The position numbers and the translations under genes are program-made. 64,000 nucleotides of DNA from an uncultured Lachnospiraceae bacterium (GTDB lineage Bacteria > Bacillota > Clostridia > Lachnospirales > Lachnospiraceae): contig CAMWFQ010000003.1 of the NCBI GenBank assembly GCA_947173495.1, positions 62,001 through 126,000 of the forward strand, written 5' to 3'. Each line of letters begins with the position of its first letter. Within the stretch, counting starts at the first letter, position 1. The notes below the pieces were generated by a model. The model worked only from the letters and a program-made list of their open reading frames with translations. It ran no database searches and was not told the origin of the DNA. Below are positions 24,593-32,824 of the stretch, piece by piece.

Positions 24593-26384
24593 CTGCCGCA
24601 CCCTCCTTGTAGTATTGACTCTGTATCCTGAACATGGCGGCATATTTCCCTCCAAGCTCCATCAACCGGTCATGATTTCCTTTTTCCATAATTTTTCCAT
24701 CCTGCAGAACCAGTATTGTATCGCAGAACCGTGTGCTGGCAAGACGATGAGAAATAAATACAGCTGTCCGTCCTAAAGTCATCTCATTGTATTTTTCATA
24801 TATCTCACTTTCAGCAATCGGGTCAAGCGCCGCCGTAGGCTCATCCAACACCACAATCTTTCCAGCTTTATAGAGGGCCCTGGCAAGTGCCAATTTCTGT
24901 TTCTCGCCACCAGAAAGCTCGATCCCCTTTTCCTGAACTCCTTTCATCAACAGCGTATTCTCTTTCTCCGGCAGCCCTTCCACCTTTTTCTCCAGATCAG
25001 CAAGCGCCAGAGTACGGCGCAGCCTATCCCAGTCAATCCGCTCATCCTCCGTTAAGGCGACATTCTTAGCGATTGTGGTCGGCATGAGATAAATATCCTG
25101 AAATACTACGGAATAAAGAGAATAATAATTTTCGATGTTGTAGTCCCGAATATCATGCCCATTTACCAGAATTCTGCCTTGGGTGGGAGCATACAACCCA
25201 CAGAGTAATTTCACCAGCGTGGTCTTTCCGGCTCCGTTCACACCCACGATAGCTACTTTCTCCCCTTTCTGAATGGTAAAATTCAAGTTACTCAAGGTAT
25301 CCCGATCCGCATTGGGATAGCGAAAACTCACATGCTCAAATTGTATGGAGCAGGTTTCGTCAGGCACAGGCAGTCCCTCTGTACGGTTAAAGCTGTCCGG
25401 CATCTCCAGGAACTGCCGTATTTCTTCCGCTGTATAGCTGGATGACTTCAACGCGGCAAAACTCCCCATAAGGCTAAATACCCACACGGAATATTGGGTG
25501 ATAATGCTAAAATAGAAAATAAAAGAAGAAACCTCCATCTGCCAGACAAACAGCTGATAGATCAAAATTCCATACACCAATCCATCCCGGCAAAATGCGA
25601 GAGCCAGCCCCGCCCAGTTAATAACCATGCGGTGGTTCTCTTCCCGACGATACCAGAACACCCGGCTGCGTAAAAAATCACCATACATCGCCTCCAGCCA
25701 TGGCGCAAGATGAAACAGGCGGATATCCTTTGCTACACGATAATCTCCCGCTTTATTATTCAGATAGTTAAGGCGACGGTCATACTCCGTCCATTTATCC
25801 CTGTTCCGGTACTGCCATTTGGAAAAGTATACTCCCGCAAGATAATCACCAATACCTGCCGCTAACAACACCGGTATCCCCCAGGGAATAGCGCCAAATA
25901 CAATAGCCGAATATATCAACAGGCCAAAAGCAGATGAGAATATATTCACAAGCTGATCAAACATCTGCTCCGTACCTGAATTACTGGAATATACGGCACT
26001 CTTCGCTTTCTGGGCAAGCAGCTGACCAGACGGGTTTTCCACATTTTGATAATCTGCCTTCATGTTTTTTTCTGATATACATCCCAAGTACCGCAGACGG
26101 ACGAACATGGTATCATATTTTATCTTGGCAGCCGCATAATTGTTCACTATTGTCAAGGCAAAAATCATCCCACAATAGGACAGAATATGAATTAAGAAAG
26201 AACCACTCTCTGTCTGCCCTGCCGTAACTGATGTCATATATTTTGTCAAATATGCAGTAATCAGCGGAATTAGTATGTTAACAGGAATTCTTACTATCAG
26301 TGCGACAAACAAACCTTTATCAAACGCAAAAGACTTTTTGATTAAGAACAGAAGATTGTTTACCATAGCATGGGTTTTCTGCAT
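24582..26384 (-). CDS. ABC exporter half, copy A first subunit
   Basis: This 600-residue membrane-ATPase fusion starts at ATG 26384 with SD AAAGGATGAGAG. Six membrane segments fill the first 330 residues. The ATPase has Walker A VGVNGAGKTT, a Q-loop in VVFQDIYLMP, signature LSGGEKQKLALARAL, Walker B IVVLDEPTAALD and H-loop ISHRLAS. It is coupled to the second subunit by an 11-base overlap. It lies 45 bases after a small Cys-containing frame (26430-26531), in the position expected of a precursor peptide. The upstream toxin-antitoxin cassette may have been inserted between this operon and its old promoter. Confidence 0.87.
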   Translation of the reverse strand: MQKTHAMVNNLLFLIKKSFAFDKGLFVALIVRIPVNILIPLITAYLTKYMTSVTAGQTESGSFLIHILSYCGMIFALTIVNNYAAAKIKYDTMFVRLRYLGCISEKNMKADYQNVENPSGQLLAQKAKSAVYSSNSGTEQMFDQLVNIFSSAFGLLIYSAIVFGAIPWGIPVLLAAGIGDYLAGVYFSKWQYRNRDKWTEYDRRLNYLNNKAGDYRVAKDIRLFHLAPWLEAMYGDFLRSRVFWYRREENHRMVINWAGLALAFCRDGLVYGILIYQLFVWQMEVSSFIFYFSIITQYSVWVFSLMGSFAALKSSSYTAEEIRQFLEMPDSFNRTEGLPVPDETCSIQFEHVSFRYPNADRDTLSNLNFTIQKGEKVAIVGVNGAGKTTLVKLLCGLYAPTQGRILVNGHDIRDYNIENYYSLYSVVFQDIYLMPTTIAKNVALTEDERIDWDRLRRTLALADLEKKVEGLPEKENTLLMKGVQEKGIELSGGEKQKLALARALYKAGKIVVLDEPTAALDPIAESEIYEKYNEMTLGRTAVFISHRLASTRFCDTILVLQDGKIMEKGNHDRLMELGGKYAAMFRIQSQYYKEGAADGQ

Positions 26385-26429
26385 AATCTCTCATCCTTTC
26401 ATATAGCATTTGGCATATTTTGTTTCAAA

Positions 26430-26531
26430 TCACATTTGCATTAAATTCATACAGGGCTCCATTTTTGTCTCTACAAGTGGCAAACTCGGGATATAGCACA
26501 TCTGCGGCGGAATTTCAGGCGTTTTCTTCAC
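26430..26531 (-). CDS. Possible exported or modified precursor peptide (33 residues, two Cys)
   Basis: A GTG-started frame of 33 codons reads MKKTPEIPPQMCYIPSLPLV, then ETKMEPCMNLMQM. It has a basic start, Pro-rich centre and two Cys 15 residues apart. A purine-rich stretch (GGGAAAGAG) about 6 bases upstream could serve as SD. It lies 45 bases before an intact pair of ABC exporter halves whose operon ends in a truncated radical SAM gene, the layout of a RiPP locus. It is also 21 bases past the stop of the zinc-finger antitoxin gene. No known precursor family is recognised; chance cannot be ruled out for a frame this short. Confidence 0.45.
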   Translation of the reverse strand: MKKTPEIPPQMCYIPSLPLVETKMEPCMNLMQM

Positions 26532-26552
26532 AGGATCTCTTTCCCGCCTTGC

Positions 26553-26783
26553 CTATGCAATTTTCAAATAGTCCATAACAGAAATATCTTGCATGAGTTC
26601 TTTCGCACGGTTTACCATGATTTCAAGACGTTTCATAACCTCATCGCTATACTCCACCGCCCCACATTGCTCACATTCTTCACAGGGTACATTTTTAATA
26701 ATAATAACACACTCTTTATAATTCACAACATGCGTAGTTGTACCTGCTTTCATATCGCCCTTACAGTAAAAACACATATTCAA
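26553..26783 (-). CDS. YgiT/MqsA-type zinc-finger antitoxin
   Basis: This 76-residue protein has two Cys pairs, CFYCKG near residue 4 and CEECEQCG near residue 35, which form a zinc ribbon as in the N-terminal domain of MqsA. VEYSDEVMKRLEIM follows. It lacks the DNA-binding helix-turn-helix of full MqsA. Its start overlaps the stop of the DUF4258 gene by four bases (ATGA), so the two are co-translated, as usual for a toxin and its zinc-finger partner. It should neutralise the DUF4258 protein. DNA binding is probably supplied by the RHH protein upstream. Confidence 0.8.
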   Translation of the reverse strand: MNMCFYCKGDMKAGTTTHVVNYKECVIIIKNVPCEECEQCGAVEYSDEVMKRLEIMVNRAKELMQDISVMDYLKIA

Positions 26784-27088
26784 CGCCCCTTTCTGGTTTT
26801 CATGTCTGATTCAAATTTTGTTTTGTCTGGATAGTACGCCGTTACAATATGGATGTAATTATCAATTCCCACTACCACATGGATTATTTTGCCATTTACG
26901 GAATATCCAAAAATCAAACTTGCAGGATTTAACCAATAGTCTGGGTAATCCTCTATTATTTCTCCGTGCATGATGCAATTTATGACATCTTCCCGGCTGA
27001 TTCCTCTTTGCTGTATTCTTTCCGATGCATGACCAGACCATTTTATTTTTGACTGGCTGCATAGTCTTTGTATTTCTTCTATCTGCAT
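26780..27088 (-). CDS. DUF4258 protein, likely toxin of a toxin-antitoxin cassette
   Basis: This is a 102-residue protein with the DUF4258 pattern: HASERIQQRGISREDVINCI near residues 20-40, GEIIEDYPDYW, then IHVVVGIDN and IVTAYYPD. DUF4258 proteins share the BrnT/RelE-like fold and are mostly paired with small antitoxins. The gene overlaps the RHH gene upstream by 10 bases and the zinc-finger gene downstream by 4, so all three act together. Catalytic residues are not established for the family. The role as a ribonuclease toxin is inference. Confidence 0.82.
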   Translation of the reverse strand: MQIEEIQRLCSQSKIKWSGHASERIQQRGISREDVINCIMHGEIIEDYPDYWLNPASLIFGYSVNGKIIHVVVGIDNYIHIVTAYYPDKTKFESDMKTRKGR

Positions 27089-27294
27089 CCGCTCCCCTCT
27101 CTTTCTATTTTTTCGTCAACAGCTTTAATAATATATGCCGATATGCTCATATCCGATTTTTCAGCAAATTCTTTTACCTTGTCCTTATAATTCAACGGTG
27201 CAAGTATGTTTATTCTATCATAATTTTCTTTTTGGTATTTGTTGCTTGCTACCGTCCGGGCGTTCTTTCCGTCCGCTCTTTTTGCTCTTGCCAC
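27079..27294 (-). CDS. Ribbon-helix-helix (Arc-like) DNA-binding protein
   Basis: This 71-residue protein starts at GTG 27294 with SD AAAGGCGGTG. The basic start (ARAKRADGKNAR) leads into a strand and two helices, YDRINILAPLNYKDKVKEF and SISAYIIKAVDEKI, the RHH fold. It is first in the three-gene toxin-antitoxin operon and is likely its autorepressor. A near-perfect palindrome lies about 40 bases upstream. RHH plus DUF4258 plus zinc finger is an unusual three-part set; which of the two small proteins is the main antitoxin is not clear. Confidence 0.8.
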   Translation of the reverse strand: MARAKRADGKNARTVASNKYQKENYDRINILAPLNYKDKVKEFAEKSDMSISAYIIKAVDEKIEREGSGCR

Positions 27295-27332
27295 TATATC
27301 ACCGCCTTTCTTTTTAGGATACTATAAATAAT

Positions 27333-27348
27333 ATAATTGTACAACTAT
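27333..27348 (-). promoter_or_regulatory. Likely operator of the RHH/DUF4258 cassette
   Basis: ATAATTGTACAACTAT is a 16-base palindrome with one mismatched pair around TTGTACAA. It overlaps a weak promoter (TTGTAC, 15-base gap, TATAGT on the minus strand) ahead of the GTG at 27294. Confidence 0.55.
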
Positions 27349-27481
27349 ACATTATGCACAAATAATTATATGCGTGAACACTGATATTTTATACAATATT
27401 TCATCTTGTTTTATAGGTGCGCACTTACATAATAGCATTAACAGTTAAGGAAAACAAAGCAAATAGAAAGGCGGTAGACAT

Positions 27482-27533
27482 ATGAAGGTTACAACATACG
27501 TCATCAACAAAGGAACAGCAAGCTATGTCTCAA
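27482..27533 (+). pseudogene. 5' end of an unrecognised plus-strand gene
   Basis: An ATG at 27482 with SD AAAGGCGGTAG starts MKVTTYVINKGTASYVSKS. The frame then runs into the duplicated block at 27533 and stops. The good ribosome site suggests a real gene start cut off by the arrival of that block. Family not recognised. Confidence 0.45.
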
Positions 27534-27869
27534 AATCGTTTCACAATATATTATAAAACTGATACAGCAAAGCCGTCTCCTCCTCCAGCAATTCATAAAG
27601 CTTCTGCGCGATTGATTCGACATATTTTCCCGCAGGCTTTATGCACAATTTCATAGAGGAATACAAAAGAGTCTGAAATTTTGATGCGAGCTGACTCATT
27701 TTCTCTTCCAGGGAAGGAATCTTCAAAGTATGGATTCTTTCTGACATCAGCTCTGTATATTCGTATACCATATAGAAATAACGGACATCAAAGGTATCCG
27801 GAATATGCTTAAATGCATCCACTCCCCAGTAGCAGTCCGTGAGCGGATTTTGTATCATTTTCATATGGA
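27533..27869. repeat. Duplicated 337-base block, copy 2
   Basis: This is the second copy of 22152-22488, with few differences. It interrupts the plus-strand gene start at 27482 and lies just downstream of the intact C39-like gene. Bases 27870-27991 hold no gene. Confidence 0.85.
27541..27864 (-). pseudogene. C39/BtrH-like protein, C-terminal fragment (copy 2)
   Basis: This is the last 107 residues of the same protein as at 22160, from MIQNPLTDCYWGVDAFKHI to LLYQFYNIL. It differs in a handful of residues. Nothing of the N-terminal half remains and no SD is present. Its closeness to copy 1 rather than to the intact gene shows recent duplication of the fragment itself. Confidence 0.8.
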
Positions 27870-27991
27870 AAGAGCTGTTTTTACGGATTTGACTCCTGCC
27901 TCTAATAGCTGAAGGGAAAAATATTAAAATATCAAGGACCTATACAGCTTTACGTTATTACTGATTAGTTTAGTAAAAATATAGACTAATT

Positions 27992-28903
27992 TTACAAAAC
28001 CTTTTCAATCATATATAAAAACGCAGACAGAACATCCTTCAATTCATTCATATAGCCATTTAACTTCGTCTGAATGATATGTATTTTGTCCGCATTATAT
28101 TCTCTAAAATTTGATTTCAAAGCATGCAATAACAATAGATAAAGCTCTTTTGAAATTCTCATGCAATATTTACTTTCTTGATGCAGGTCAATATCTAATG
28201 TCATGCTACACACGTCTATTCGTTCTATCATCAATGTTATATATTCGTAAATAGTATAGAAATCTTTATAATTTAGTACTTTATCCGTACTGCTTATGAT
28301 ATGTTTACATGCATCTATGCCCCAATAACAATTTTTCATTGGGTTTTGAAGCATTCTATAATTTAACGATGTATTTGTAGAATCACAAAAATCATTTATA
28401 AGTTTTTTCATTAAATCCACATCAAAATCATATTCGAATGAATTCCTTCTGAAACATATTATATTTTCATTTCTTTTTGTGTGTAGAAAAGCCTCCTCAA
28501 ATTCTGAAAATGAAATAGTATCAAATCCAAAGTAATGGGATTTATTATACCCTGAAATAAATATCGTCTGCTTTTCTGCATCATATCCATACACCATCAC
28601 ACCATGTTCAAAGCTTTGTCTCTGATATGAATCTTTACAAGGTAAATAAAACTCATTGAGTATTAAAAAGCAATAATAATCCATATCTATCATTGCAATG
28701 ACAAAATCAATTAATGAAAAGTTTCTTTTTAAAAAGTTCATCTCAACCATCTGCCGATCAAAAAATGGCATATATTGAATAGGGTTAGGCTCTAAACCCA
28801 AATAGAAATATGAATAAAGAAGTCTGTTTTGTTTTGGAAAACAATAAATTTGTATCATATTAGATATATACCAGTTCTTAAACGATTTATCAGATGCTAA
28901 CAC
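27992..28903 (-). CDS. C39 peptidase/BtrH-like protein of unknown function
   Basis: This 303-residue protein overlaps the end of the ABC gene by 7 bases and starts at GTG 28903 without a clear SD, so it relies on coupling. The centre reads FEHGVMVYGYDAEKQTIFIS, then DTISFSEFEEAF. This His-containing beta core is like that of C39 peptidases and BtrH-type N-terminal domains. The C-terminal half is helical with QNPMKNCYWGIDACKHI. The N-terminus lacks the usual active-site Cys region, and the sister scrap at 37045 shows the ABC gene ending differently, so the 5' end may have been trimmed. It is AT-rich against the ABC genes. Such proteins in peptide loci may process or bind the exported product. 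Function uncertain. Confidence 0.6.
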   Translation of the reverse strand: MLASDKSFKNWYISNMIQIYCFPKQNRLLYSYFYLGLEPNPIQYMPFFDRQMVEMNFLKRNFSLIDFVIAMIDMDYYCFLILNEFYLPCKDSYQRQSFEHGVMVYGYDAEKQTIFISGYNKSHYFGFDTISFSEFEEAFLHTKRNENIICFRRNSFEYDFDVDLMKKLINDFCDSTNTSLNYRMLQNPMKNCYWGIDACKHIISSTDKVLNYKDFYTIYEYITLMIERIDVCSMTLDIDLHQESKYCMRISKELYLLLLHALKSNFREYNADKIHIIQTKLNGYMNELKDVLSAFLYMIEKVL

Positions 28904-30621
28904 TGCTGCTGGAACAAAGCCGCAAACTTCTCATTCCCAAACATCTCCCCGGGCTTCTCCTCCGCCACGATCTCTCCCTTCTCCATAAGCACCGCCCTGT
29001 CGCAGATCAAAATGGTGGAGAGTCTGTGAGCTATCGTCATGATAGTCCTGTCTGCCGCCAGCTCCCGAATGGTCTTCAGGATCTCCTGCTCGTTACAGCT
29101 GTCCAGCGAACTGGTGGATTCATCAAAAATAATGATATCCGGATCCTGCAGCAGGATCCTTGCGATGGCAAGCCTCTGCTTCTGCCCTCCGGAGAGCTTG
29201 ACTCCCCTCTCCCCTACATTTGTGTCAAGCTTCTGGGGCAGGCTTTCCACAAAGGAAAGAATGTCCGCCCTCCTGCAGGCCTCCAGAAGCCTTTCTTCAT
29301 CCGCATCCCGGTCCGCAAGCTGCAGGTTCTCGCGTATGGTCAGGTTCAGCATCTGGGAAAACTGGGATACAATCCCGATCTTCCTGCTGATGTCCTCATA
29401 GGACAGCTTTGAGACCGGGCATCCCCCGATCAGGATCTCCCCGCCGCGCGGCTCGTACATTCCCATAAGCAGGCCCGCCAGGGTACTCTTCCCGCAGCCG
29501 CTCCTTCCCACAAGGGCGACATGCTCACCCGGATTTACCCTCAGATCCAGCGATCTGACTACCGGCTCCTGGGTTTCGTAATACCAGAAGCTCACCTTTG
29601 AGAAAATCACTTCATCCCCCAGGCCCCTGACAGGCTTTTTCACCTCATATTCCATATCCAGGATCTCAAATACCCGCTCCAGGTTCGGCTTCTGGGAGCT
29701 GAGCCCCAGGTTGGAGTTTACCACAGCCGTGATATTGCCCACCAGCTTGAGGAAATAATCCATAAATGTAAGAAGGATCCCTACCGTCAGCTTTCCGTAG
29801 ATGATCAGCAGGCCCCCTGCAAAGTAAAGGTTCATCCTGGTGATGAAATAATCCTTGAAGGCCATGAAAAGCCAGTTGACCGCAATATAAACCTGGTGCT
29901 TTACAATCAGCTTTGACAGCCTCTTTTTGTACTCCCGGAACCTCTGTGTCATATGCTCTTCCAGGTTGTTAGTCTTGATGTCCGCCCAGTTCTGGAAAGA
30001 ATGGTTCAGAAAGCTCTCATACTCCCCTTCAAACCTGCGCTTTTCTTCCGCCACGCGGTTTGCCCTTTTGCTCACAGAATGGCCGAACCAGAAAGAAAGA
30101 GGGATCGCCACAAAGCCGATCACTGTCAGGAGCGGATTCAGCGCAAACAGGATCGCCGATATGATCAGGCTCCCTGCCAGGGCAAAGAAATAGTCCAGCA
30201 CATGGGTCTGGAGAAAGGTCTCCACCAGCTCCACGTCCCGGTCGATCCTGTTATGCAGATCTCCTGTGCTGTATCCGCCATACTCCGCTGTCTTCATATT
30301 GGCATATCTCTTCAGCATGCTGACCCGCAGCTCCGCTTTCAGGCGGATAAACAGGGTGTTATAGGTCTTCCTGGTATACCGGATCAGAAGGCTCTGTGCC
30401 GCAAAGACACCCACATAGCCGGCAACGGCTAAGGGAAGGTATGCCAGATCCCCGTTGGTGATCACGTTATTGATGAACAGGTAATAGAAATAAGGGGCTG
30501 CCAGAAGGAGCAGCAGATCCAGCACCTTGCAGGCCGTCAGCCGGGAAAACAGCTTCTTTTTATCTCCCAGCAGGCAGTAGCACCTGCCCAGGATCTTTAA
30601 TCTCTCAGACCGTAGTTTCAT
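28897..30621 (-). CDS. ABC exporter half, copy B second subunit
   Basis: This half-transporter of about 574 residues starts at ATG 30621 with SD TATGGAGG. Six membrane segments fill the first 320 residues. ATPase motifs are complete: Walker A VGRSGCGKST, Q-loop VSQFSQM, signature LSGGQKQRLAIARIL, Walker B IIIFDESTSSLD and H-loop IAHRLST. It follows the partner at 30813 by a 190-base gap that contains a leader-type element and a 30-codon frame. It probably exports the product of this locus. The last residues, FQQQ then Cys-stop, differ from the FQQQYEGV of a scrap copy at 37045, hinting at a recombination joint with the next gene. Confidence 0.87.
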   Translation of the reverse strand: MKLRSERLKILGRCYCLLGDKKKLFSRLTACKVLDLLLLLAAPYFYYLFINNVITNGDLAYLPLAVAGYVGVFAAQSLLIRYTRKTYNTLFIRLKAELRVSMLKRYANMKTAEYGGYSTGDLHNRIDRDVELVETFLQTHVLDYFFALAGSLIISAILFALNPLLTVIGFVAIPLSFWFGHSVSKRANRVAEEKRRFEGEYESFLNHSFQNWADIKTNNLEEHMTQRFREYKKRLSKLIVKHQVYIAVNWLFMAFKDYFITRMNLYFAGGLLIIYGKLTVGILLTFMDYFLKLVGNITAVVNSNLGLSSQKPNLERVFEILDMEYEVKKPVRGLGDEVIFSKVSFWYYETQEPVVRSLDLRVNPGEHVALVGRSGCGKSTLAGLLMGMYEPRGGEILIGGCPVSKLSYEDISRKIGIVSQFSQMLNLTIRENLQLADRDADEERLLEACRRADILSFVESLPQKLDTNVGERGVKLSGGQKQRLAIARILLQDPDIIIFDESTSSLDSCNEQEILKTIRELAADRTIMTIAHRLSTILICDRAVLMEKGEIVAEEKPGEMFGNEKFAALFQQQC

Positions 30622-30697
30622 TATAACCTCCATACTGCCATTGCCCGCAGATTTGGGCGTCAGCACAAATCTTATCCGTGGAAAATTTATTTTTCAC
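30605..30697 (-). CDS. Possible 30-residue leader or precursor peptide
   Basis: GTG at 30697 follows a strong SD (AGGAGG, 6-base gap). The frame of 30 codons reads MKNKFSTDKICADAQICG, then QWQYGGYNETTV, and overlaps the start of the ABC gene by 17 bases. It lies between two exporter genes, where a precursor peptide could be. However, its start, hairpin and CACAAA-type stem resemble the leader frames at 6578 and 55155, so a translation leader is at least as likely. Not recognised otherwise. Confidence 0.4.
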   Translation of the reverse strand: MKNKFSTDKICADAQICGQWQYGGYNETTV

Positions 30698-30790
30698 ACT
30701 ATTCCTCCTATTCCAGTTCCGCAGCTTCTCTACAGTGCCCCTTTATCTGGCACAAATTTGCTGCTGCTTTCAGCATCCACAAATTGTGCC
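30622..30790 (-). promoter_or_regulatory. Leader-type structured gap between the two exporter genes
   Basis: GGCACAATTTG near 30790 pairs with CAAATTTGTGCC near 30750 around an inner stem of CTG and CAG repeats. GCAGC can also pair with GCTGC just before AGGAGG of the short frame. A second, smaller stem (AGATTTG/CAAATCT) lies inside the short frame. It is a divergent member of the leader family seen at 4424, 6466, 55018 and 62129. Confidence 0.4.
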
Positions 30791-30812
30791 GGGCACTTCC
30801 GTTCCGCTGCTG

Positions 30813-32546
30813 TTATGATGCCATTTCCCTGAAGCACTGCTCCTGGAAAAGCGTCTGATAGGTGCTGCAGGTATGCAGCAGTTCCTCATGCTTGCCCATG
30901 CCCGCAATCCTCCCGTCCGCGAAGACCAAGATCCTGTCCGCGTCCATGATGGTGGACAGCCTGTGGGCAATGATCAGCAGCGTATGGTCCTTCCCCAGCA
31001 CCTCCCATGAATTCTGTATGGTCATCTCCGATTCGCTGTCAAGGGAGCTGGTAGACTCGTCAAAAATCATGATGGGAGGGTTCTTCACAAATGCCCTTGC
31101 AATGGCAATCCTCTGCTTCTGCCCGCCAGAAAAGGATATCCTTCCCTCCCCTATAACAGTGTCGAGCTCCTCATCCAGGCTCTTTATGAACTCATACAGG
31201 CCGACCATCTCAAGGGCCTTCCAGAGCTCCTCATCCCGGGACCTGTCCTCGCAAAAGAGCAGGTTGAACCGCACGCTTCCCTGAAAAATCACGCTGCTCT
31301 GGTGTACCATCCCGATCTGCCTGCGCAGATATTTCACCTCATACTCCGCAATGTCCTTTCCGTCTATCAGAATCTGTCCGGACCGGGGATCGTAGATCCG
31401 GCACAGCAGGTTCATCAGCGTGCTCTTCCCCACCCCGCTGTGACCCACCACAGCCACCTTTTCACAGGGCTTTATGCAAAATGACAAATCCTTAAGAATA
31501 TCCTGCCCTTCCCGGTAGCCAAAGGACACGTCCCGAAACTCGATGCTTCCCGCAAGGCGCTCCTCCTGCCCCGCATATTCCCCTTCTTCTTCCAGCTCCA
31601 CTTCAAAAAGCTCCCTGACCCTTTCGCAGGACACCATGTTGGATGACAGGGCAAGGATCTTTGCGTTGATCTCATTAAATAAGGAAATGCAGTTGGCATA
31701 ATAGGTAAAACAGGCCGTTGCACTTCCTATGGTAAGCTTCCCTTCCTTCACCAGAAAGGCCGCTATGGTAAACAGGATCATCTGAGCCAGCAGGATGACT
31801 CCCGCATTGATCCGCTCCGCGGCCACCTCCACCCGGCTTAAGTCTGCCTTCAGCCGGAACACCTTTATGCTTCTTTTCAGGAATTCCGATATGACCTGAC
31901 GGGATGCATGCAGCAGCTTTATTTCCTGCATCCCTCCCAGTATCTCATAGGTCCAGGAGGAAAGCAGGCCCTTTTCCTTTATCATGGCGTAATTGATTCC
32001 TTTGGCTTTCCCATAAAAATACCGGGATATGTACACCACAATGGGCGTTATGAACGCCGTAAAGACCCCCAGCCAGAGATCCGCCGCAAAAAGAAAACCC
32101 AGGGCAATCAAAAGGTTCACGATATTGGCCACGATGCCGAACAGGTTCATATTGATCATGGTTATGATCTGATCCACATCGTCCCCCAGACGGCTGATCA
32201 CATCTCCTGTATACATGCCCGCCAGATATTTTCCCTTGAACCGCAGAATCCTGATATAGAGCTCCTCCCTGATATCAAAGGTAAACGCTGCGCTGAGCAC
32301 CTTTTCCAGGATATTCTGGACAGTAAACAGCATCTGGTTAAAAATATAAACTCCTCCATATACGCACACCACAAACAGAAACCGCGACATATCCTTTGTA
32401 TAGATCACCTCGTCGATCAGCCACCCGATGATATAGGGCAGGATTACAAGGGTTATGGTGGTCAGGATCATACAGCCCTGCATGAGGGCAAACTTCCCCC
32501 TGTGAGGCGCTGCAAAATCCAGGATAAATTTCATTTTCGATTTCAT
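30813..32546 (-). CDS. ABC exporter half, copy B first subunit
   Basis: This 577-residue half-transporter starts at ATG 32546 with SD GGGGGGAG. The membrane domain is in the first 320 residues. The ATPase has Walker A VGHSGVGKST, Q-loop MVHQSSV, signature FSGGQKQRIAIARAF, Walker B IMIFDESTSSLD and H-loop IAHRLST. It is first of three genes transcribed from the promoter region 32751-32800, which directly follows the sensor kinase gene. It is expected to dimerise with the product of 28897-30621. Location behind a GHKL/LytTR pair suggests density- or peptide-controlled export. Confidence 0.87.
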   Translation of the reverse strand: MKSKMKFILDFAAPHRGKFALMQGCMILTTITLVILPYIIGWLIDEVIYTKDMSRFLFVVCVYGGVYIFNQMLFTVQNILEKVLSAAFTFDIREELYIRILRFKGKYLAGMYTGDVISRLGDDVDQIITMINMNLFGIVANIVNLLIALGFLFAADLWLGVFTAFITPIVVYISRYFYGKAKGINYAMIKEKGLLSSWTYEILGGMQEIKLLHASRQVISEFLKRSIKVFRLKADLSRVEVAAERINAGVILLAQMILFTIAAFLVKEGKLTIGSATACFTYYANCISLFNEINAKILALSSNMVSCERVRELFEVELEEEGEYAGQEERLAGSIEFRDVSFGYREGQDILKDLSFCIKPCEKVAVVGHSGVGKSTLMNLLCRIYDPRSGQILIDGKDIAEYEVKYLRRQIGMVHQSSVIFQGSVRFNLLFCEDRSRDEELWKALEMVGLYEFIKSLDEELDTVIGEGRISFSGGQKQRIAIARAFVKNPPIMIFDESTSSLDSESEMTIQNSWEVLGKDHTLLIIAHRLSTIMDADRILVFADGRIAGMGKHEELLHTCSTYQTLFQEQCFREMAS

Positions 32547-32824
32547 GGAAACTCCCCCCTTACCATTTCTAAGCCATTCGCTTTTGTTCAGCGGAATTAT
32601 ATTTCCCTCTTTTCTTCTCCTTCATTTTCCTGTGCTCTTCCATTTGAGCACCGTCAAATTCCGCATACCGATGCCGACTTAAGCAACGAAAAAGAGCATT
32701 TCAAATTTCAGTTTTTGAAACGCCCTCATATATCCGGCCGATTATGTTTAATGATAGCATATTTTCTCCGTTTTTGGCCTTCATCCCAGTCCGAAAAGCA
32801 CTTTTTTGACCTCAAATATCCTCT
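32547..32824 (-). promoter_or_regulatory. Promoter, operator-like repeats and long leader of the copy B exporter
   Basis: TGCTATCAT at 32751-32759 is an extended -10. CGGACT and CGGAGA upstream (32766-32792) are 23 bases apart and match the region ahead of the dehydratase at 20096. The 200-base leader contains the stem GCGTTTCA/TTGAAATGC followed by TCTTTTTC, a possible attenuator, and a 16-codon frame starting MRAFQKLKF without a good SD. Confidence 0.45.

Noticed and set aside
32547-32740. Precursor peptides in the leader of the copy B exporter (MRAFQKLKF and other short frames)
   Set aside because: None has a usable ribosome site and the frames overlap a stem that looks like an attenuator.
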